64,000 nucleotides of DNA from FEN-1279 sp964501535 (GCA_964501535.1 CAZCSV010000002.1:124001-188000); one strand, 5' to 3'; positions 42,703 to 52,715 are shown, counted from the stretch's first letter. Numbers and translations are program-made. The notes: generated by a model not told the origin, from the letters alone.

Positions 42703-43733
42703 TTCAGGATTTTTTTAACGATTGAGTTACCTTCATAAATATATCCCGTATAAATCTGGACGAGGTCGGCGCCGTTAATAAGTTTTTCCTTAAAGTCATT
42801 TTTAGTAAACACTCCTCCCGAGCCGATCAGGTACAAAGCGGCATAAGTACTGGCATCGTTGATATCCTTCAGTTGTTTAAGAACTTTTCCGGACAAATCT
42901 TTCACGGGTTTTCCGCTAAGTCCTCCGGTTTCACCGGGGTTTTCAATCAGGTTGTCACGGGTAACGGTAGTATTAGTTGCAATGATTCCGGTGATTTCGT
43001 ATTTGGATGCGAGAAAATATATTTGTTCAATTTCATCATTTGCGAGGTCGGGAGCGATTTTTAGGAAGACATTTTTTAGTGTAATATTTTTTTCAGCCGA
43101 CAGGGATTTATTTTTTTCCGATATTTTTTGCAGTAGTTCATCCAGATATTTTTCATTTTGCAGTTCACGCAGTCCTTCCGTATTCGGTGATGAGATATTC
43201 AGCGTAAAATAATCGGCGGTATCGTATAATATTTCGATACATTTTTCATAGTCTTCGCAGGCGGTTTCGAGGGGAGTATTTTTATTTTTGCCGATATTCA
43301 CGCCGACGACGAAGCCGCTTTTCAGATATTTTTTTGCCTTCAGAATATTTTTTTTAACTTTTTCAGCGCCAATGTTATTAAATCCCATCCGGTTTATCAG
43401 GGCTTTATCTTTTTTCAGTCTGAACAGTCTCGGTTTATCGTTTCCGGGTTGCGGGAGAGGTGTAACGGTACCGACTTCGATATGAGAAAAGCCGACGGCG
43501 TCGAAGAATCTGACGGCGACACCATCTTTATCGAGCCCCGCTGCAACACCGAGGCGGTTTCTGAATTTTAGTTCATTTATTTCGACCTCTTCCCAGTTTT
43601 CTTTAGGTGAATACAGGAATCTGAAGACGGGATAAAGGGGAGTAAACTTCGAAATAATAAAGAAGATGACATTATGGATTAGTTCAGGATTAAAGAGAAA
43701 CAGTACGGGTCGTATGAAAATTTTATAAAACAT
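42699..43733 (-). CDS. pyrD: Dihydroorotate dehydrogenase (quinone), class 2
   Basis: A 344-residue class 2 enzyme: an N-terminal membrane-associating segment (FYKIFIRPVLFLFNPELIHN), then AAGLDKDG, EVGTVTPLPQPGN, INRMGFNN, the catalytic-Ser region LNISSPNTEGLR and IGSGGVFTKND for FMN phosphate binding. It oxidises dihydroorotate to orotate with menaquinone in pyrimidine synthesis at the inner membrane. It heads a two-gene operon with the rhomboid gene. Confidence 0.95.
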   Translation of the reverse strand: MFYKIFIRPVLFLFNPELIHNVIFFIISKFTPLYPVFRFLYSPKENWEEVEINELKFRNRLGVAAGLDKDGVAVRFFDAVGFSHIEVGTVTPLPQPGNDKPRLFRLKKDKALINRMGFNNIGAEKVKKNILKAKKYLKSGFVVGVNIGKNKNTPLETACEDYEKCIEILYDTADYFTLNISSPNTEGLRELQNEKYLDELLQKISEKNKSLSAEKNITLKNVFLKIAPDLANDEIEQIYFLASKYEITGIIATNTTVTRDNLIENPGETGGLSGKPVKDLSGKVLKQLKDINDASTYAALYLIGSGGVFTKNDFKEKLINGADLVQIYTGYIYEGNSIVKKILK

Positions 43734-44190
43734 CCGTTTAAGATAGGAATTTTATTTTTACGGTGAAACGAAGAAACAAATCCCATTATTACTTTACTAC
43801 AAAATTTGAATGATAATTGAGCAGGAGGATACAATAAAATTAATGCGATAAGTCAGAAAAATTTCTCAAAAATAATATACGAGTCTCATTATGAGCCGGA
43901 AATTTTCAGAAAAACGCTAAAATTTGCATAAAAAAGGGGGATTTTTTGGAACAGGTTTTGCTTGATTAAATTCAGTTAAAAAAAATTCCGATGAGCTAAA
44001 AGGAGTCTATGTAAATCCTGAGACAGTGAAGATGAATTTCATTTATTCTGTTTCAATGAAAATACATAGTTTACCCTTAGCTTATTGAAAACAAGAATTT
44101 GTTCATTAGATAGTTGTGATATATAGTAGAAACAGCGGAATATGCATATCCCCCATTGTATTTTGTTCCGCTGTTTTGATTTTCAGACGA
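43734..44190. other. AT-rich intergenic region with one hairpin
   Basis: About 457 bp between divergent-facing ends (pyrD start and efflux stop). No gene is apparent. AACAGCGGAA (44131-44140) and TTCCGCTGTT (44166-44175) form a stem just past the end of the efflux operon on the minus strand, probably a weak terminator. Confidence 0.55.
44131..44175 (-). terminator. Possible terminator of the efflux operon
   Basis: 10-bp arms with a 25-base loop, 15 bp beyond the RND permease stop on the minus strand. No long T tract follows, so confidence is low. Confidence 0.45.
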
Positions 44191-47100
44191 TTATAGATTT
44201 TCCAATTCCTTATCTTCGGCAATGATTGGTTTCCTTTTAAATTTCTCTTCGAATACGGTATAAAGTGTCGGGACGAATATCAGAGTCAAGAATGTAGAAG
44301 CGGTTAATCCGCCGATAACGGCGATTGCGAGGGGAGCCTGAGAAGATTCCCCGCCGATGCCGATAGCCATAGGAATTAAACCGAGAATGGTAGCGGCTGT
44401 TGTCATTAAAATCGGGCGGAGTCTTGTTTTACCGCCTTTAACTACGGCGTCGTGAAGTTCTATCCCTTTTTTTCTCAATCTGTTTGTATAGTCTATAAGC
44501 AGGATTCCGTTTGACACCACGATTCCGACCATAACGATTATTCCTTCGAACGATGTAACGGAAAGTGTTGTATTGGTAAGAAACAGCATCCACACAACGC
44601 CGACCATCCCTAAAGGTACCGAAAACATAATAATGAACGGGTCGACAAGCGACTGGAACTGTGAAGCCATAACCATATAGACCAGGATTATAGCAAGGCC
44701 GAATGCAAGAAACAGCGAGCCGAAAGTTTTGCTCTGCTGTTCGACGTTACCGCTGAGTTGAACGGTGAATCCGGGTGGTATTTCAATTTCGTTCAGCTTT
44801 TGTCTGATTTCATCCGCTACGCTACCCAAATCTCTACCGGAAACATTTGATGTAATGCTGACGAGTCTTTGGGAATATTTTCTATCAATTTGAACAGGGG
44901 ATTTAGTAATATTAATTTCGATTAAATTGCCGAGCGGAACGACCTGACCGGAATTTGTTACAACCGTAAGTTTATTTATGTCATCGATATTTTGTCTGTA
45001 ATCTTCAGCCATTCGAACGAGAATATTATACTGATTGCCTGTTTTAGGGTCACTGAAAAGCGAAGCAACACTTCCGCTCATTCCGGTTGTGATAGTATTG
45101 GCGATTTGAGCAACCGAAATACCGAGTGAGCCGGCTTTAACTCTATCGACAGATATTCGCACTTCGGGTAAATTAGCGTCGCGGCTGTTTCTCACGTCGG
45201 TAGTACCGGGAACTGATTTCACGATATCGAAAACTTTTTGTGCCAGTTTATCGGACGTTTCGAGGTCATATCCGAGTATCATAACGTCAATAGGTGCAGA
45301 GGAGCCGAAGTTAAGGAGGAATCTCAAGAATCCTCCCGGGCTGATAAAAATTTCCGCTCCCGGCAGGCTTTGGAGTTTAGGTCTGACATCGTTCATAATT
45401 TCAAATACACTTCTTTTTCTTTCGGAAGCAGGGATGAGTGACACCTGCACGTTAGCGTTATGGCTTCCGGAGTTTCTGCCGAAGAGGCTGCCGCTTCTGG
45501 AGCCCGGGACGCCCATATCGGAAATTACTGTATTTAATTCTGGAATATTTTTCCGAATCAGATTTTCGACTTTTTCGACAAATTTTTCCGTCAGTTCGAT
45601 TCTTGTGCCTACGGGGAGTTTAATATTAACGGTGAACTGGTTTTCGTCGGCATCGGGGAAAAACTCAGTTCCGATGAATTTAAATAAAATAAATGAAGCG
45701 GCAGAGAAAGCGACTATTCCGAGAATAATTTTCTTTTTATTTCTCAGGCACATTCTCAAGGTGCTTTCGTAGGCATTATCGAGACCATCGAAGAATTTTT
45801 TTGTTTTTATTTGGAGTCTGTCCGCGAATTTTTTTGAATTCGGATCAACCTCTCTTTCACCGTAAAGGGCTTTATAGCAAAGAAGAGGCGTAACAGTTCT
45901 CGAGACAAAAAAAGAAGCAAAGAGAGCGACTGTGATAGTGATTACAAGGGGAATAAACAGAAGTTTTGTAATACCCGTCAGAAATACGACAGGCAGAAAC
46001 ACGATTACCGTTGTCAGAGTAGATACAAAAATCGGAGAAGCGACTTCCAGTGCGGCATCCAGGGTTGCCTGAAGTTTGCTCACGTTATCCCGTTTCATAA
46101 GCGTATAGTGACGGGAAATATTTTCCAGTTCGACGATAGAATCATCAACGAGTCGTCCCACGCCGAGGGCGAGGCCGCCGAGAGTCATAATATTCAAAGA
46201 AGTATTCGAAAACCTAAAGAAGATAAAGGTAACGAGTATGGACAGAGGTATTGCGATAAAAATAATTATAGTACTTCGTGAATTTCTTAAAAATAATATA
46301 ATAACGAAAGTGGCAAGCAAAGCACCGAGAGCACCTTCTCTAAGCAGACCGCTGATTGATTCCCTGATATATTCGCTCTGGTCAAAAGCGGTAGTTGTTT
46401 TTACCGAGGAGGGTACATCTTTTAGATTTTTCAGGGCTTCGATGATTCTATTAACAACATCTACAGTATTAGCGCCCGGGGTTTTTTGAACTCTAAGAAT
46501 CACACCGTGGCTTCCGTTTGTTCTGATAATCTGGGTTTGTTCCTGAAAGGAGTCTTCTATTCTTGCGACATCGCGGACTTTTATAGGGACATTATTGACC
46601 GTTTTAATAATTATATCACCCATTGGTTCGACCACATTAAACTGGCTTTCGGTTTTCAAGGAATAGTCCAAAACGCCTGACTTCAATTCGCCCGAAGGGA
46701 GAATCAGGTTAGAAGATTGAATTGCCTGAATGACCTGTTGCACGGACAGGTCAGCGGCTTCGATACGGTTTCTGTTAAGGGTAACGTGAATTTCCCTGAT
46801 TCTTCCGCCAACTACCTGAGCGAAAGCAACGCCCGGGATGTGTTCGAGTTGAGGTTCGATAATATTATAAGCAAGGTCATATAAATCCCTCTGGTCCATA
46901 TCACTGCTTAAAGCGATTGTGATTACGGGCATATTAGTGATATCGAATTTCAGGACAAGCGGTTGTGAGACACCATCAGGGAGCTGGTTCATAGCCCTGT
47001 TTATTTTTTGAATTACATCAATCAAGCCCACATCAGTATTGGCATCCCAGTTGAAATATATTCTTACCTGCGAGACACCCTCGCGTGTGGAGGATTGTAT

Positions 47101-47337
47101 ATAATCGATATCGCTTGTAGAGCTGACGGTACGCTCGATAGGAACGGTAACACTCTGCTCCATATCCTTCGGACCGGCACCGGTAAAATATGTAATTGCA
47201 GTAACGCTAGGAATCTGGATATCTGGAAGCATATCGATAGGCAACTGGAAAAACGACACGATGCCAAGAACGAGTACGGCAAGCGATGACATTAAGGTGC
47301 TAATGGGATATTTAAGTGCGAGGCGCGTTAACCACAT
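44191..47337 (-). CDS. RND efflux transporter permease (AcrB/CzcA superfamily)
   Basis: A 1048-residue inner-membrane pump with the usual 12 helices and two large periplasmic loops. Landmarks are GAGPKDMEQSVTVPIERTV near the N-terminus, LALGVGRLVDDSIVELENI (proton-relay Asp pair) on helix 4, FIGTEFFPDADE, and IVMVGIVVSNGILLIDYTN and TTAATILGLIPMAIG near the C-terminus. The HAE-1/multidrug class is more likely than a metal pump, because DD rather than a metal-specific set is present. It starts 3 bp after the adaptor gene stop. No TolC-like gene is in the window. Confidence 0.93.
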   Translation of the reverse strand: MWLTRLALKYPISTLMSSLAVLVLGIVSFFQLPIDMLPDIQIPSVTAITYFTGAGPKDMEQSVTVPIERTVSSTSDIDYIQSSTREGVSQVRIYFNWDANTDVGLIDVIQKINRAMNQLPDGVSQPLVLKFDITNMPVITIALSSDMDQRDLYDLAYNIIEPQLEHIPGVAFAQVVGGRIREIHVTLNRNRIEAADLSVQQVIQAIQSSNLILPSGELKSGVLDYSLKTESQFNVVEPMGDIIIKTVNNVPIKVRDVARIEDSFQEQTQIIRTNGSHGVILRVQKTPGANTVDVVNRIIEALKNLKDVPSSVKTTTAFDQSEYIRESISGLLREGALGALLATFVIILFLRNSRSTIIIFIAIPLSILVTFIFFRFSNTSLNIMTLGGLALGVGRLVDDSIVELENISRHYTLMKRDNVSKLQATLDAALEVASPIFVSTLTTVIVFLPVVFLTGITKLLFIPLVITITVALFASFFVSRTVTPLLCYKALYGEREVDPNSKKFADRLQIKTKKFFDGLDNAYESTLRMCLRNKKKIILGIVAFSAASFILFKFIGTEFFPDADENQFTVNIKLPVGTRIELTEKFVEKVENLIRKNIPELNTVISDMGVPGSRSGSLFGRNSGSHNANVQVSLIPASERKRSVFEIMNDVRPKLQSLPGAEIFISPGGFLRFLLNFGSSAPIDVMILGYDLETSDKLAQKVFDIVKSVPGTTDVRNSRDANLPEVRISVDRVKAGSLGISVAQIANTITTGMSGSVASLFSDPKTGNQYNILVRMAEDYRQNIDDINKLTVVTNSGQVVPLGNLIEINITKSPVQIDRKYSQRLVSITSNVSGRDLGSVADEIRQKLNEIEIPPGFTVQLSGNVEQQSKTFGSLFLAFGLAIILVYMVMASQFQSLVDPFIIMFSVPLGMVGVVWMLFLTNTTLSVTSFEGIIVMVGIVVSNGILLIDYTNRLRKKGIELHDAVVKGGKTRLRPILMTTAATILGLIPMAIGIGGESSQAPLAIAVIGGLTASTFLTLIFVPTLYTVFEEKFKRKPIIAEDKELENL

Positions 47338-47340
47338 ATA

Positions 47341-48447
47341 CTATTTTGCAATTTTAACTTTAGTATTTTCTTTAATTAATTCCTGCCCGACAACGACTAC
47401 TTTTTCCGTATCATTAAGTCCCGAGACGATTTCAATTTTATTATTGGATTCCAATCCAGTTTGCACATATTTTTTAACAGCGGTAAAATCCTCGGAGACA
47501 GTAAAAACAAAACTTCCTTTTTCATCTTTTCTAACGCAATGCAGAGGGACAGTAAGTACGTTAAAATGTTTATCGAGAACAAGTTCTACGCGGGCGAACA
47601 TACCGGGTTTCAGCATATTATTGCTGTTATCGATGTTAACCTCCACGGGCATAGTTCTTGTGCTCAAGTCGACGGACTGCGACATTTTTCTGAATTTTCC
47701 GGTGAACGTTTCATCAGGATAAGCATCGGTTTTAACGGTAACATCTTTCACATTTTCCAGCAGGGGTATATCTTTTTCGAGAACGCTAACCATAATTTTC
47801 AGTTTGCTTATGTTAGAAAGTATAAAGATCGAATTAGAGGTTCCGGATGAAACGAGCGAGCCCTGCTCGAGGAATCTTTTTATAATATATCCGCTGAAAG
47901 GTGCGGTGATGCTGCAATAGCCGAGCTGAAGACGGGCATTATTATAGTTTGCTTCCGCTGTCTGCACCTGAGCTTCCGTAACTTTTACGAGTGTTTCGGC
48001 ATTATCGAGGTCGCCTTTTGATGTCAATCCTTTTTCGTACAGAGATAGCAATCTCTGATAATTAACTTTATTATTTTCGAGTGATGCTTTTGCCTGATTT
48101 AAGAGTCCTTCAGTTTGTTTAACGGACTGAACGAATGTGCTCTGGTCGATGAGAGCGAGGAGCTTTCCAGTGTGGACATAGTCGCCGATATCCGCATAAA
48201 TTTTCTGAATATTTCCGGTAACCCGTGAATAGATATTTGTCTGCTGAACGGCAAGTATATCTCCGGAAAAGGAGAGTTCGCTTATGATATCTTCACGTTC
48301 GGGCAGAATTAACTCAACCGTTTGCGGTGGTCTGTTTTGTTTTTGTGAAGCTTTAATATTTTCATTTATCCTGTAATATACAAAAGCGATAAATATTAAA
48401 ACCAGTACTATCGATATAATTATGAACCACTTTTTCTTTTTACTCAT
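47341..48447 (-). CDS. RND efflux periplasmic adaptor (membrane fusion protein)
   Basis: A 368-residue adaptor. Residues 8-28 are an N-terminal membrane anchor (WFIIISIVLVLIFIAFVYY). Then come the barrel-sandwich/lipoyl halves (YSRVTGNIQKIYADIGDYVHTGKLLALID and the later YCSITAPFSGYIIKRFLEQGSLV, each read as a short motif within), with a helical hairpin between them, and a beta-barrel (KPGMFARVELVLD). It links the pump below to an outer-membrane channel encoded elsewhere. First gene of the pair. Confidence 0.92.
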   Translation of the reverse strand: MSKKKKWFIIISIVLVLIFIAFVYYRINENIKASQKQNRPPQTVELILPEREDIISELSFSGDILAVQQTNIYSRVTGNIQKIYADIGDYVHTGKLLALIDQSTFVQSVKQTEGLLNQAKASLENNKVNYQRLLSLYEKGLTSKGDLDNAETLVKVTEAQVQTAEANYNNARLQLGYCSITAPFSGYIIKRFLEQGSLVSSGTSNSIFILSNISKLKIMVSVLEKDIPLLENVKDVTVKTDAYPDETFTGKFRKMSQSVDLSTRTMPVEVNIDNSNNMLKPGMFARVELVLDKHFNVLTVPLHCVRKDEKGSFVFTVSEDFTAVKKYVQTGLESNNKIEIVSGLNDTEKVVVVGQELIKENTKVKIAK

Positions 48448-48586
48448 TTAAATATACAGCCTTAATGTTATATTATAACAAATCTTAGTTTAAATTAATT
48501 TTACAAAAATAATAAGTCAAAAAAACAGGTAAAGATTTAAAATCTTGAAAATGAAATTATGAAAAGCTATGTTACGCTATTAAATT

Positions 48587-49258
48587 ATGAATTTGAATTC
48601 CTCCATAAATTACACAATTATCCGAAGGAAAGTGAAGAGCATAAGAATCTCGGTAAAAAGGGACGGGGAAGTCAGGTTTGTCATACCGATGCATTATCCG
48701 ATTAAAGAGCTCGAGAAAATCATCGAGCAGAAAAGGTGCTGGATAGAAAAGAAGATAGAGCATTTCGAAAGTTTGAAGAGCGGTTTTTATTTAAATAAAA
48801 GCGAAGTTTTATATCTCGGGAGGAAGTACACTTTTATATTAACGGAGGAGCTGAAAAACCGATATATAATAAACGAGGAAAAGCAGGAGATATATACGGG
48901 TATTGATTTATCGGATGAGAGGACAAGGAATCACTGGCTGATTTATGAGGCGAGGAGGGTTCTAACCGAAAGGATAAATATAATAAACAAATGCGGAAGA
49001 TTTAAGTATAACAGGATATACATACGAAATCAGAAGACAAAATGGGGGAATTGTTCGAGCAAAGGGAATATTTCCTTTAACTGGAGAATAATCAAGGCAC
49101 CGGTCGAGGTAATTGATTATTTAATAATACACGAGCTAATTCATCTGGAAGAGATGAACCACTCGAAGGCATTCTGGGAGAAGGTATCGCAGGTATATCC
49201 GGATTACAAGGAAGCGAACAGGTGGCTGAAGAAGAACGGGATGGGATTGTTTTACTGA
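48587..49258 (+). CDS. YgjP-like/M48-related metallopeptidase
   Basis: A 223-residue protein of the YgjP/WLM-like group (DUF45). The zinc site is HELIHLEEMNHSKAFW (HExxH plus a following His), with the usual KTKWGNCSSKGNISFNWRI before it and LYLGRKYTF-like VLYLGRKYTFIL earlier. These are cytoplasmic putative zinc peptidases, some tied to restriction loci. No signal peptide. ATG 48587 gives the normal start. It is not close to a restriction gene here. Confidence 0.88.
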   Translation: MNLNSSINYTIIRRKVKSIRISVKRDGEVRFVIPMHYPIKELEKIIEQKRCWIEKKIEHFESLKSGFYLNKSEVLYLGRKYTFILTEELKNRYIINEEKQEIYTGIDLSDERTRNHWLIYEARRVLTERINIINKCGRFKYNRIYIRNQKTKWGNCSSKGNISFNWRIIKAPVEVIDYLIIHELIHLEEMNHSKAFWEKVSQVYPDYKEANRWLKKNGMGLFY

Positions 49259-49325
49259 ATTTACAGAAAATTTAATTATCTGTTTTTGAATCATATTAAA
49301 AATTTTTTTGTTTTTAAAATACGAA

Positions 49326-49362
49326 CCCAATTGACAATTGGGTAATAAAATTTGTATTTTTG
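49326..49362 (+). promoter_or_regulatory. Bacteroidota-type promoter overlapped by a palindromic operator
   Basis: CCCAATT-GAC-AATTGGG (49326-49342) is a perfect inverted repeat overlapping the TTG of a -33 element. After about 19 bp comes TATTTTTG (49355-49362), a match to TAnnTTTG. A repressor or activator binding the palindrome would block or aid polymerase. It precedes the metal-related gene cluster. Confidence 0.6.
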
Positions 49363-49367
49363 TATCA

Positions 49368-49799
49368 GTGAAGAGCATAAAATTTAAATATCGCACTTTT
49401 TCAAAAGCGGTGGCAATGCTGGCGCTTGTTGTGTTTTGCTCCGTGACATTTGCATCGGAATGCATTAACTGTGTCTGCTCGGAGCAAGAAACGAAGAAGG
49501 AGAAAAAATGCTGTCCGACTAAAAATGTAAAAAGCTGCTGTAATGAGGAAGAAAATAATTGCGGCAGTGAAACGAGCAAAGAATGCGACAACTGCATGAA
49601 ATGTGTGATAAAGAAGAATGATATCGAGAATCCGATAACTACAAACGACAATAAGATTTCAGGCTCAAAAACGATTCAGTTACAAGGTTTTAACTTATCT
49701 TTAAATCCGGTCAATTCGGGATTATCGACTCATAATTTATGGAAACCACCGGATAAGACCTGCAGGATATTTCTTACACTTTCCAATTTCAGAATTTAG
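49368..49799 (+). CDS. Cys-rich exported metal-binding peptide
   Basis: A 143-residue protein from GTG 49368, the start with a coherent signal helix (AVAMLALVVFCSVTFAS); ATG 49416 inside that helix is an alternative. The mature part has clustered Cys: CINCVC, KKCCP, SCCNEE, NCG and CDNCMKC, about 14 in the first 60 residues, then a Ser/Asn-rich tail ending in a basic stretch. This looks like a periplasmic chelator of copper, zinc or a similar ion. It leads the TonB receptor gene by 75 bp. Confidence 0.65.
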   Translation: MKSIKFKYRTFSKAVAMLALVVFCSVTFASECINCVCSEQETKKEKKCCPTKNVKSCCNEEENNCGSETSKECDNCMKCVIKKNDIENPITTNDNKISGSKTIQLQGFNLSLNPVNSGLSTHNLWKPPDKTCRIFLTLSNFRI

Positions 49800-49874
49800 A
49801 CAACTCCACAGCTACGTCCAAAACTAATCCGGAAAAGCCGGGTTTGTAATTTTTTATTTTAAAATTTCAGTTAT

Positions 49875-52115
49875 ATGAAAAAAATTTATATAATCCTGTT
49901 TATAATAATTGCTTATGCAAATTTAAATTCACAGGATAAAAATACAGATATCGACGGAGTTGTTTACGGTCTAACCGGCAGTGAAAGAGAAACGTTAGAC
50001 GGAGCAGTAGTGAAGTGGATTAATACACGCATTGGAACTGTAACGGAGAACGGGGGTAAGTTTTGCATAGATGCGGAGAATATTTCCGACAGGAAGCTGG
50101 TAATAATTTTTGCGGGTTACAAAACGGACACGGTCGAAGTCGGGGACAAGAATTACATAGAAGTATTTCTTACTAACAACGCTATCACAAAGGTGATTGA
50201 TGTAGAGGGTCAGGTAGGCACGAGCTTCATATCCGACGAGCACATAAAAACGGAAGTAATAACACAGATGGAATTAAAGAAAGATGCATGTTGTGATTTA
50301 TCGGGTTGTTTCGGAAAAAACGCATCGGTAGATGTAGCGGTGACGGATATTTTAACGAACACCAAGGAGCTAAAGGTACTCGGGCTGGAAGGTTCATACA
50401 CGCAGATATTAATAGATAACATGCCTATGATGACGGGTCTTGTAACGAAGTATGGTGTAACAAGCATTCCCGGCTCGCTGATAAACAAAATCACGATTTC
50501 GAAGGGTTCAAATTCAGTGATTCAGGGATACGAGTCTATAAGCGGGATTATGAACGTATTGCTGAAGGATTTTTCCTCATCCGAGAGATTATTCGTAAAC
50601 GGTTTTTTAAACAGTGCTCTGGAGCCGCAGTTTAATTTAAATGCCGCAACGAAAATGAAAAACTGGAATACACTTTTTGCGTTTCAGATGATACAGGAAT
50701 CCATGCGTATGGACGAAAACAACGACGGATTTCTGGATATGCCGCTTACGAGGAGGTATATGTTTTACAATAAATGGAATTACGGTTCATTAGAAAAAGG
50801 GGATAAAACAAATGCAATGATAGGAATAAAATACCTTGACGACCGAAGGACCGGTGGTCAGAAGAACTTCAAATACGATGAAAATCTCGGCAGTGGTAAT
50901 ATATACGGGCAGACAGTCGAACTGCAAAACGGCAATGCATACGTACGGTTCAGTCATACATTAGAAAACGAAAAACAGGTGAAGGTATTTATGACAAGCG
51001 GATATTTCGACCAGCTTTCATATTTCGGAACTACGAGATACGAGGGCAAGCAGATGAATTTCAGTGTCAATGCGCTATACGAATTTCCCGTGAACAAAAA
51101 GAGCTATTTGAGGTTCGGTACAAGTTACAAGTATGAGAATATAAACGAGGACATAAGGTTACCAACATATTCAAGCAAGACTTACGCAGGGAATTACGAT
51201 AAGCTTGAATCAGTGCCCGGTATATACACGGAAGGTTCTTTTGAATTCAAAGAGCTGGATTTATCATTAATCGGCGGACTGCGAGCGGATTATCACAACG
51301 AGTTCAAAACGATTATGACTCCTAGATTTCTTGTGCGGTATCAGCTGACAGGAAACACGGTAATCCGTGCATCGTTTGGAACCGGATTCAGGACGGTGAA
51401 TCCTTTGAGTGAATACCCGAGTTTTCTTGCGAGCGGAAAGGATATAAAGGGACTGAGAGACATTAAGCCCGAGAAGACGATAAATTACGGAATCGATATA
51501 CTGCAATATTTCGTGATAGGTGGGGCTTCGGGAAACATCAACTTCGATTTTTACAAGACAATTTTCAACAACAAAGTAATTGCCGAATACGATGCGATGC
51601 CGTACATATACATGTATACGAATTTCGAAGATGCAGGGTCGAATATTTTTCAGGTAGAGTCGAGTGTGAACTTCCTTCAGAATCTCGATTTCAAGCTGGC
51701 ATATAAATACATCGATTTATATTACTTCAAAAGCGGGATTAGGCTCGAGCAGCCTTTTAATTCGAAGCACAGGTTACTTTCGGGTATAACTTACACGGCT
51801 CCGGAGAATTCGTGGATATTGAATCTGACATTACAGTGGTTCGGCAGGCAAAATTTACCGGCGACTGATAAATATCCTTTGCAGTATCAGAGGCAGAGTG
51901 AATCGGATTCATATACGCTTATGAACGTGCAGTTAACAAAGAACTTCAAATATTTCGAAACTTATATAGGGATTGAAAACGTTTTAAACTTTACTCAGAG
52001 CAATCCCATAATAAGTGCGGATAATCCGTTCGATAAAAATTTCGATACTTCGTTCATATGGGGACCGACGAGGGGCAGGGATTTTTATGTCGGGTTCAGG
52101 TATCTGATAAAGTAA
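49875..52115 (+). CDS. TonB-dependent receptor, probable metal transport
   Basis: A 746-residue outer-membrane receptor. After a signal peptide, residues 25-110 are a carboxypeptidase-like regulatory domain (VYGLTGSERETLDGAVV). The plug follows, with ITQMELKKDACCDLSGCFGKNASVDV, where the Cys pairs echo receptors linked to copper or other metals, and VLGLEGSYTQILIDNMPMMTG. The rest is the 22-strand barrel ending in FRYLIK with the terminal aromatic segment. It probably imports a metal or metallophore with TonB energy. It is between the Cys-rich peptide and the YHS protein. Confidence 0.85.
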   Translation: MKKIYIILFIIIAYANLNSQDKNTDIDGVVYGLTGSERETLDGAVVKWINTRIGTVTENGGKFCIDAENISDRKLVIIFAGYKTDTVEVGDKNYIEVFLTNNAITKVIDVEGQVGTSFISDEHIKTEVITQMELKKDACCDLSGCFGKNASVDVAVTDILTNTKELKVLGLEGSYTQILIDNMPMMTGLVTKYGVTSIPGSLINKITISKGSNSVIQGYESISGIMNVLLKDFSSSERLFVNGFLNSALEPQFNLNAATKMKNWNTLFAFQMIQESMRMDENNDGFLDMPLTRRYMFYNKWNYGSLEKGDKTNAMIGIKYLDDRRTGGQKNFKYDENLGSGNIYGQTVELQNGNAYVRFSHTLENEKQVKVFMTSGYFDQLSYFGTTRYEGKQMNFSVNALYEFPVNKKSYLRFGTSYKYENINEDIRLPTYSSKTYAGNYDKLESVPGIYTEGSFEFKELDLSLIGGLRADYHNEFKTIMTPRFLVRYQLTGNTVIRASFGTGFRTVNPLSEYPSFLASGKDIKGLRDIKPEKTINYGIDILQYFVIGGASGNINFDFYKTIFNNKVIAEYDAMPYIYMYTNFEDAGSNIFQVESSVNFLQNLDFKLAYKYIDLYYFKSGIRLEQPFNSKHRLLSGITYTAPENSWILNLTLQWFGRQNLPATDKYPLQYQRQSESDSYTLMNVQLTKNFKYFETYIGIENVLNFTQSNPIISADNPFDKNFDTSFIWGPTRGRDFYVGFRYLIK

Positions 52116-52163
52116 AAAAAGATTAAAACAAACAATAAATATAAACTAAAAAAAGGAAAAAAA

Positions 52164-52616
52164 ATGAAATCAAAAAAAATGTTATTCTTAGCTTTGTTTG
52201 CTGTAATATTATTTGCGTCGGGCACAACAAATGCGCAGGTAAGTGAAGAGAAGAAGGACTGTTCAAGTCATTGTTCGAAGGAATGCACCACAAAGACAGG
52301 TGATTCACAGGGAATAATATCGGATTCGGTAAAAATATGTCCGGTATCGGGTGAAAAAATCGACGGTTCGGAAGGCGAGCCGGTCAAGTTTACATATCTC
52401 GGAAAGGAATACACATTTTGCTGCAGCGGATGTCTGAAGAAATTCAAGGCGGAGCCGATGGATTACATAAAAGGTGAACTGATATGCCCGGTAATGGGTG
52501 AGACTGCTGATAAAAATGTGTCGACAGTTTACGAAGGAGTGAAATATTATTTCTGCTGCAATCCCTGCATAAAAAAATTCGAAAAGGAACCGCAGAAGTA
52601 TCTAAACAAGCAATAA
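52164..52616 (+). CDS. Exported protein with two YHS/TRASH metal-binding domains
   Basis: A 150-residue exported protein. The signal peptide (MKSKKMLFLALFAVILFAS) is followed by CSSHCSKECTT and then two YHS/TRASH units: CPVSGEKIDGSE...FCCSGCLKKFKAEP and CPVMGETADKNV...YFCCNPCIKKFEKEP. Such Cys motifs bind copper or mercury. It closes the metal cluster and ends at a terminator, consistent with a periplasmic metal chaperone. Confidence 0.85.
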   Translation: MKSKKMLFLALFAVILFASGTTNAQVSEEKKDCSSHCSKECTTKTGDSQGIISDSVKICPVSGEKIDGSEGEPVKFTYLGKEYTFCCSGCLKKFKAEPMDYIKGELICPVMGETADKNVSTVYEGVKYYFCCNPCIKKFEKEPQKYLNKQ

Positions 52617-52627
52617 AAAACGCCAAA

Positions 52628-52665
52628 AAAATACCCTCCTCTTTTTTGACCGAGGAGGGTATTTT
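52628..52665. terminator. Bidirectional terminator
   Basis: 14-bp inverted repeat AAAATACCCTCCTC with GAGGAGGGTATTTT and a 10-base loop, T run on both sides. It separates the metal cluster from the convergent tRNA gene. Confidence 0.9.
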
Positions 52666-52715
52666 AATTTTTTCGGAACAGTCCGATGAATCGGGACGAC
52701 TTCCATATAATTTGT

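Noticed and set aside
49136..49651. Minus-strand frame of 171 codons over the YgjP and Cys-rich genes
   Set aside because: It is antisense to two supported genes and has no domain.
49368..52616. Full copper-resistance or mercury-resistance operon
   Set aside because: No P-type ATPase, multicopper oxidase or merA is present, so the metal cannot be named.
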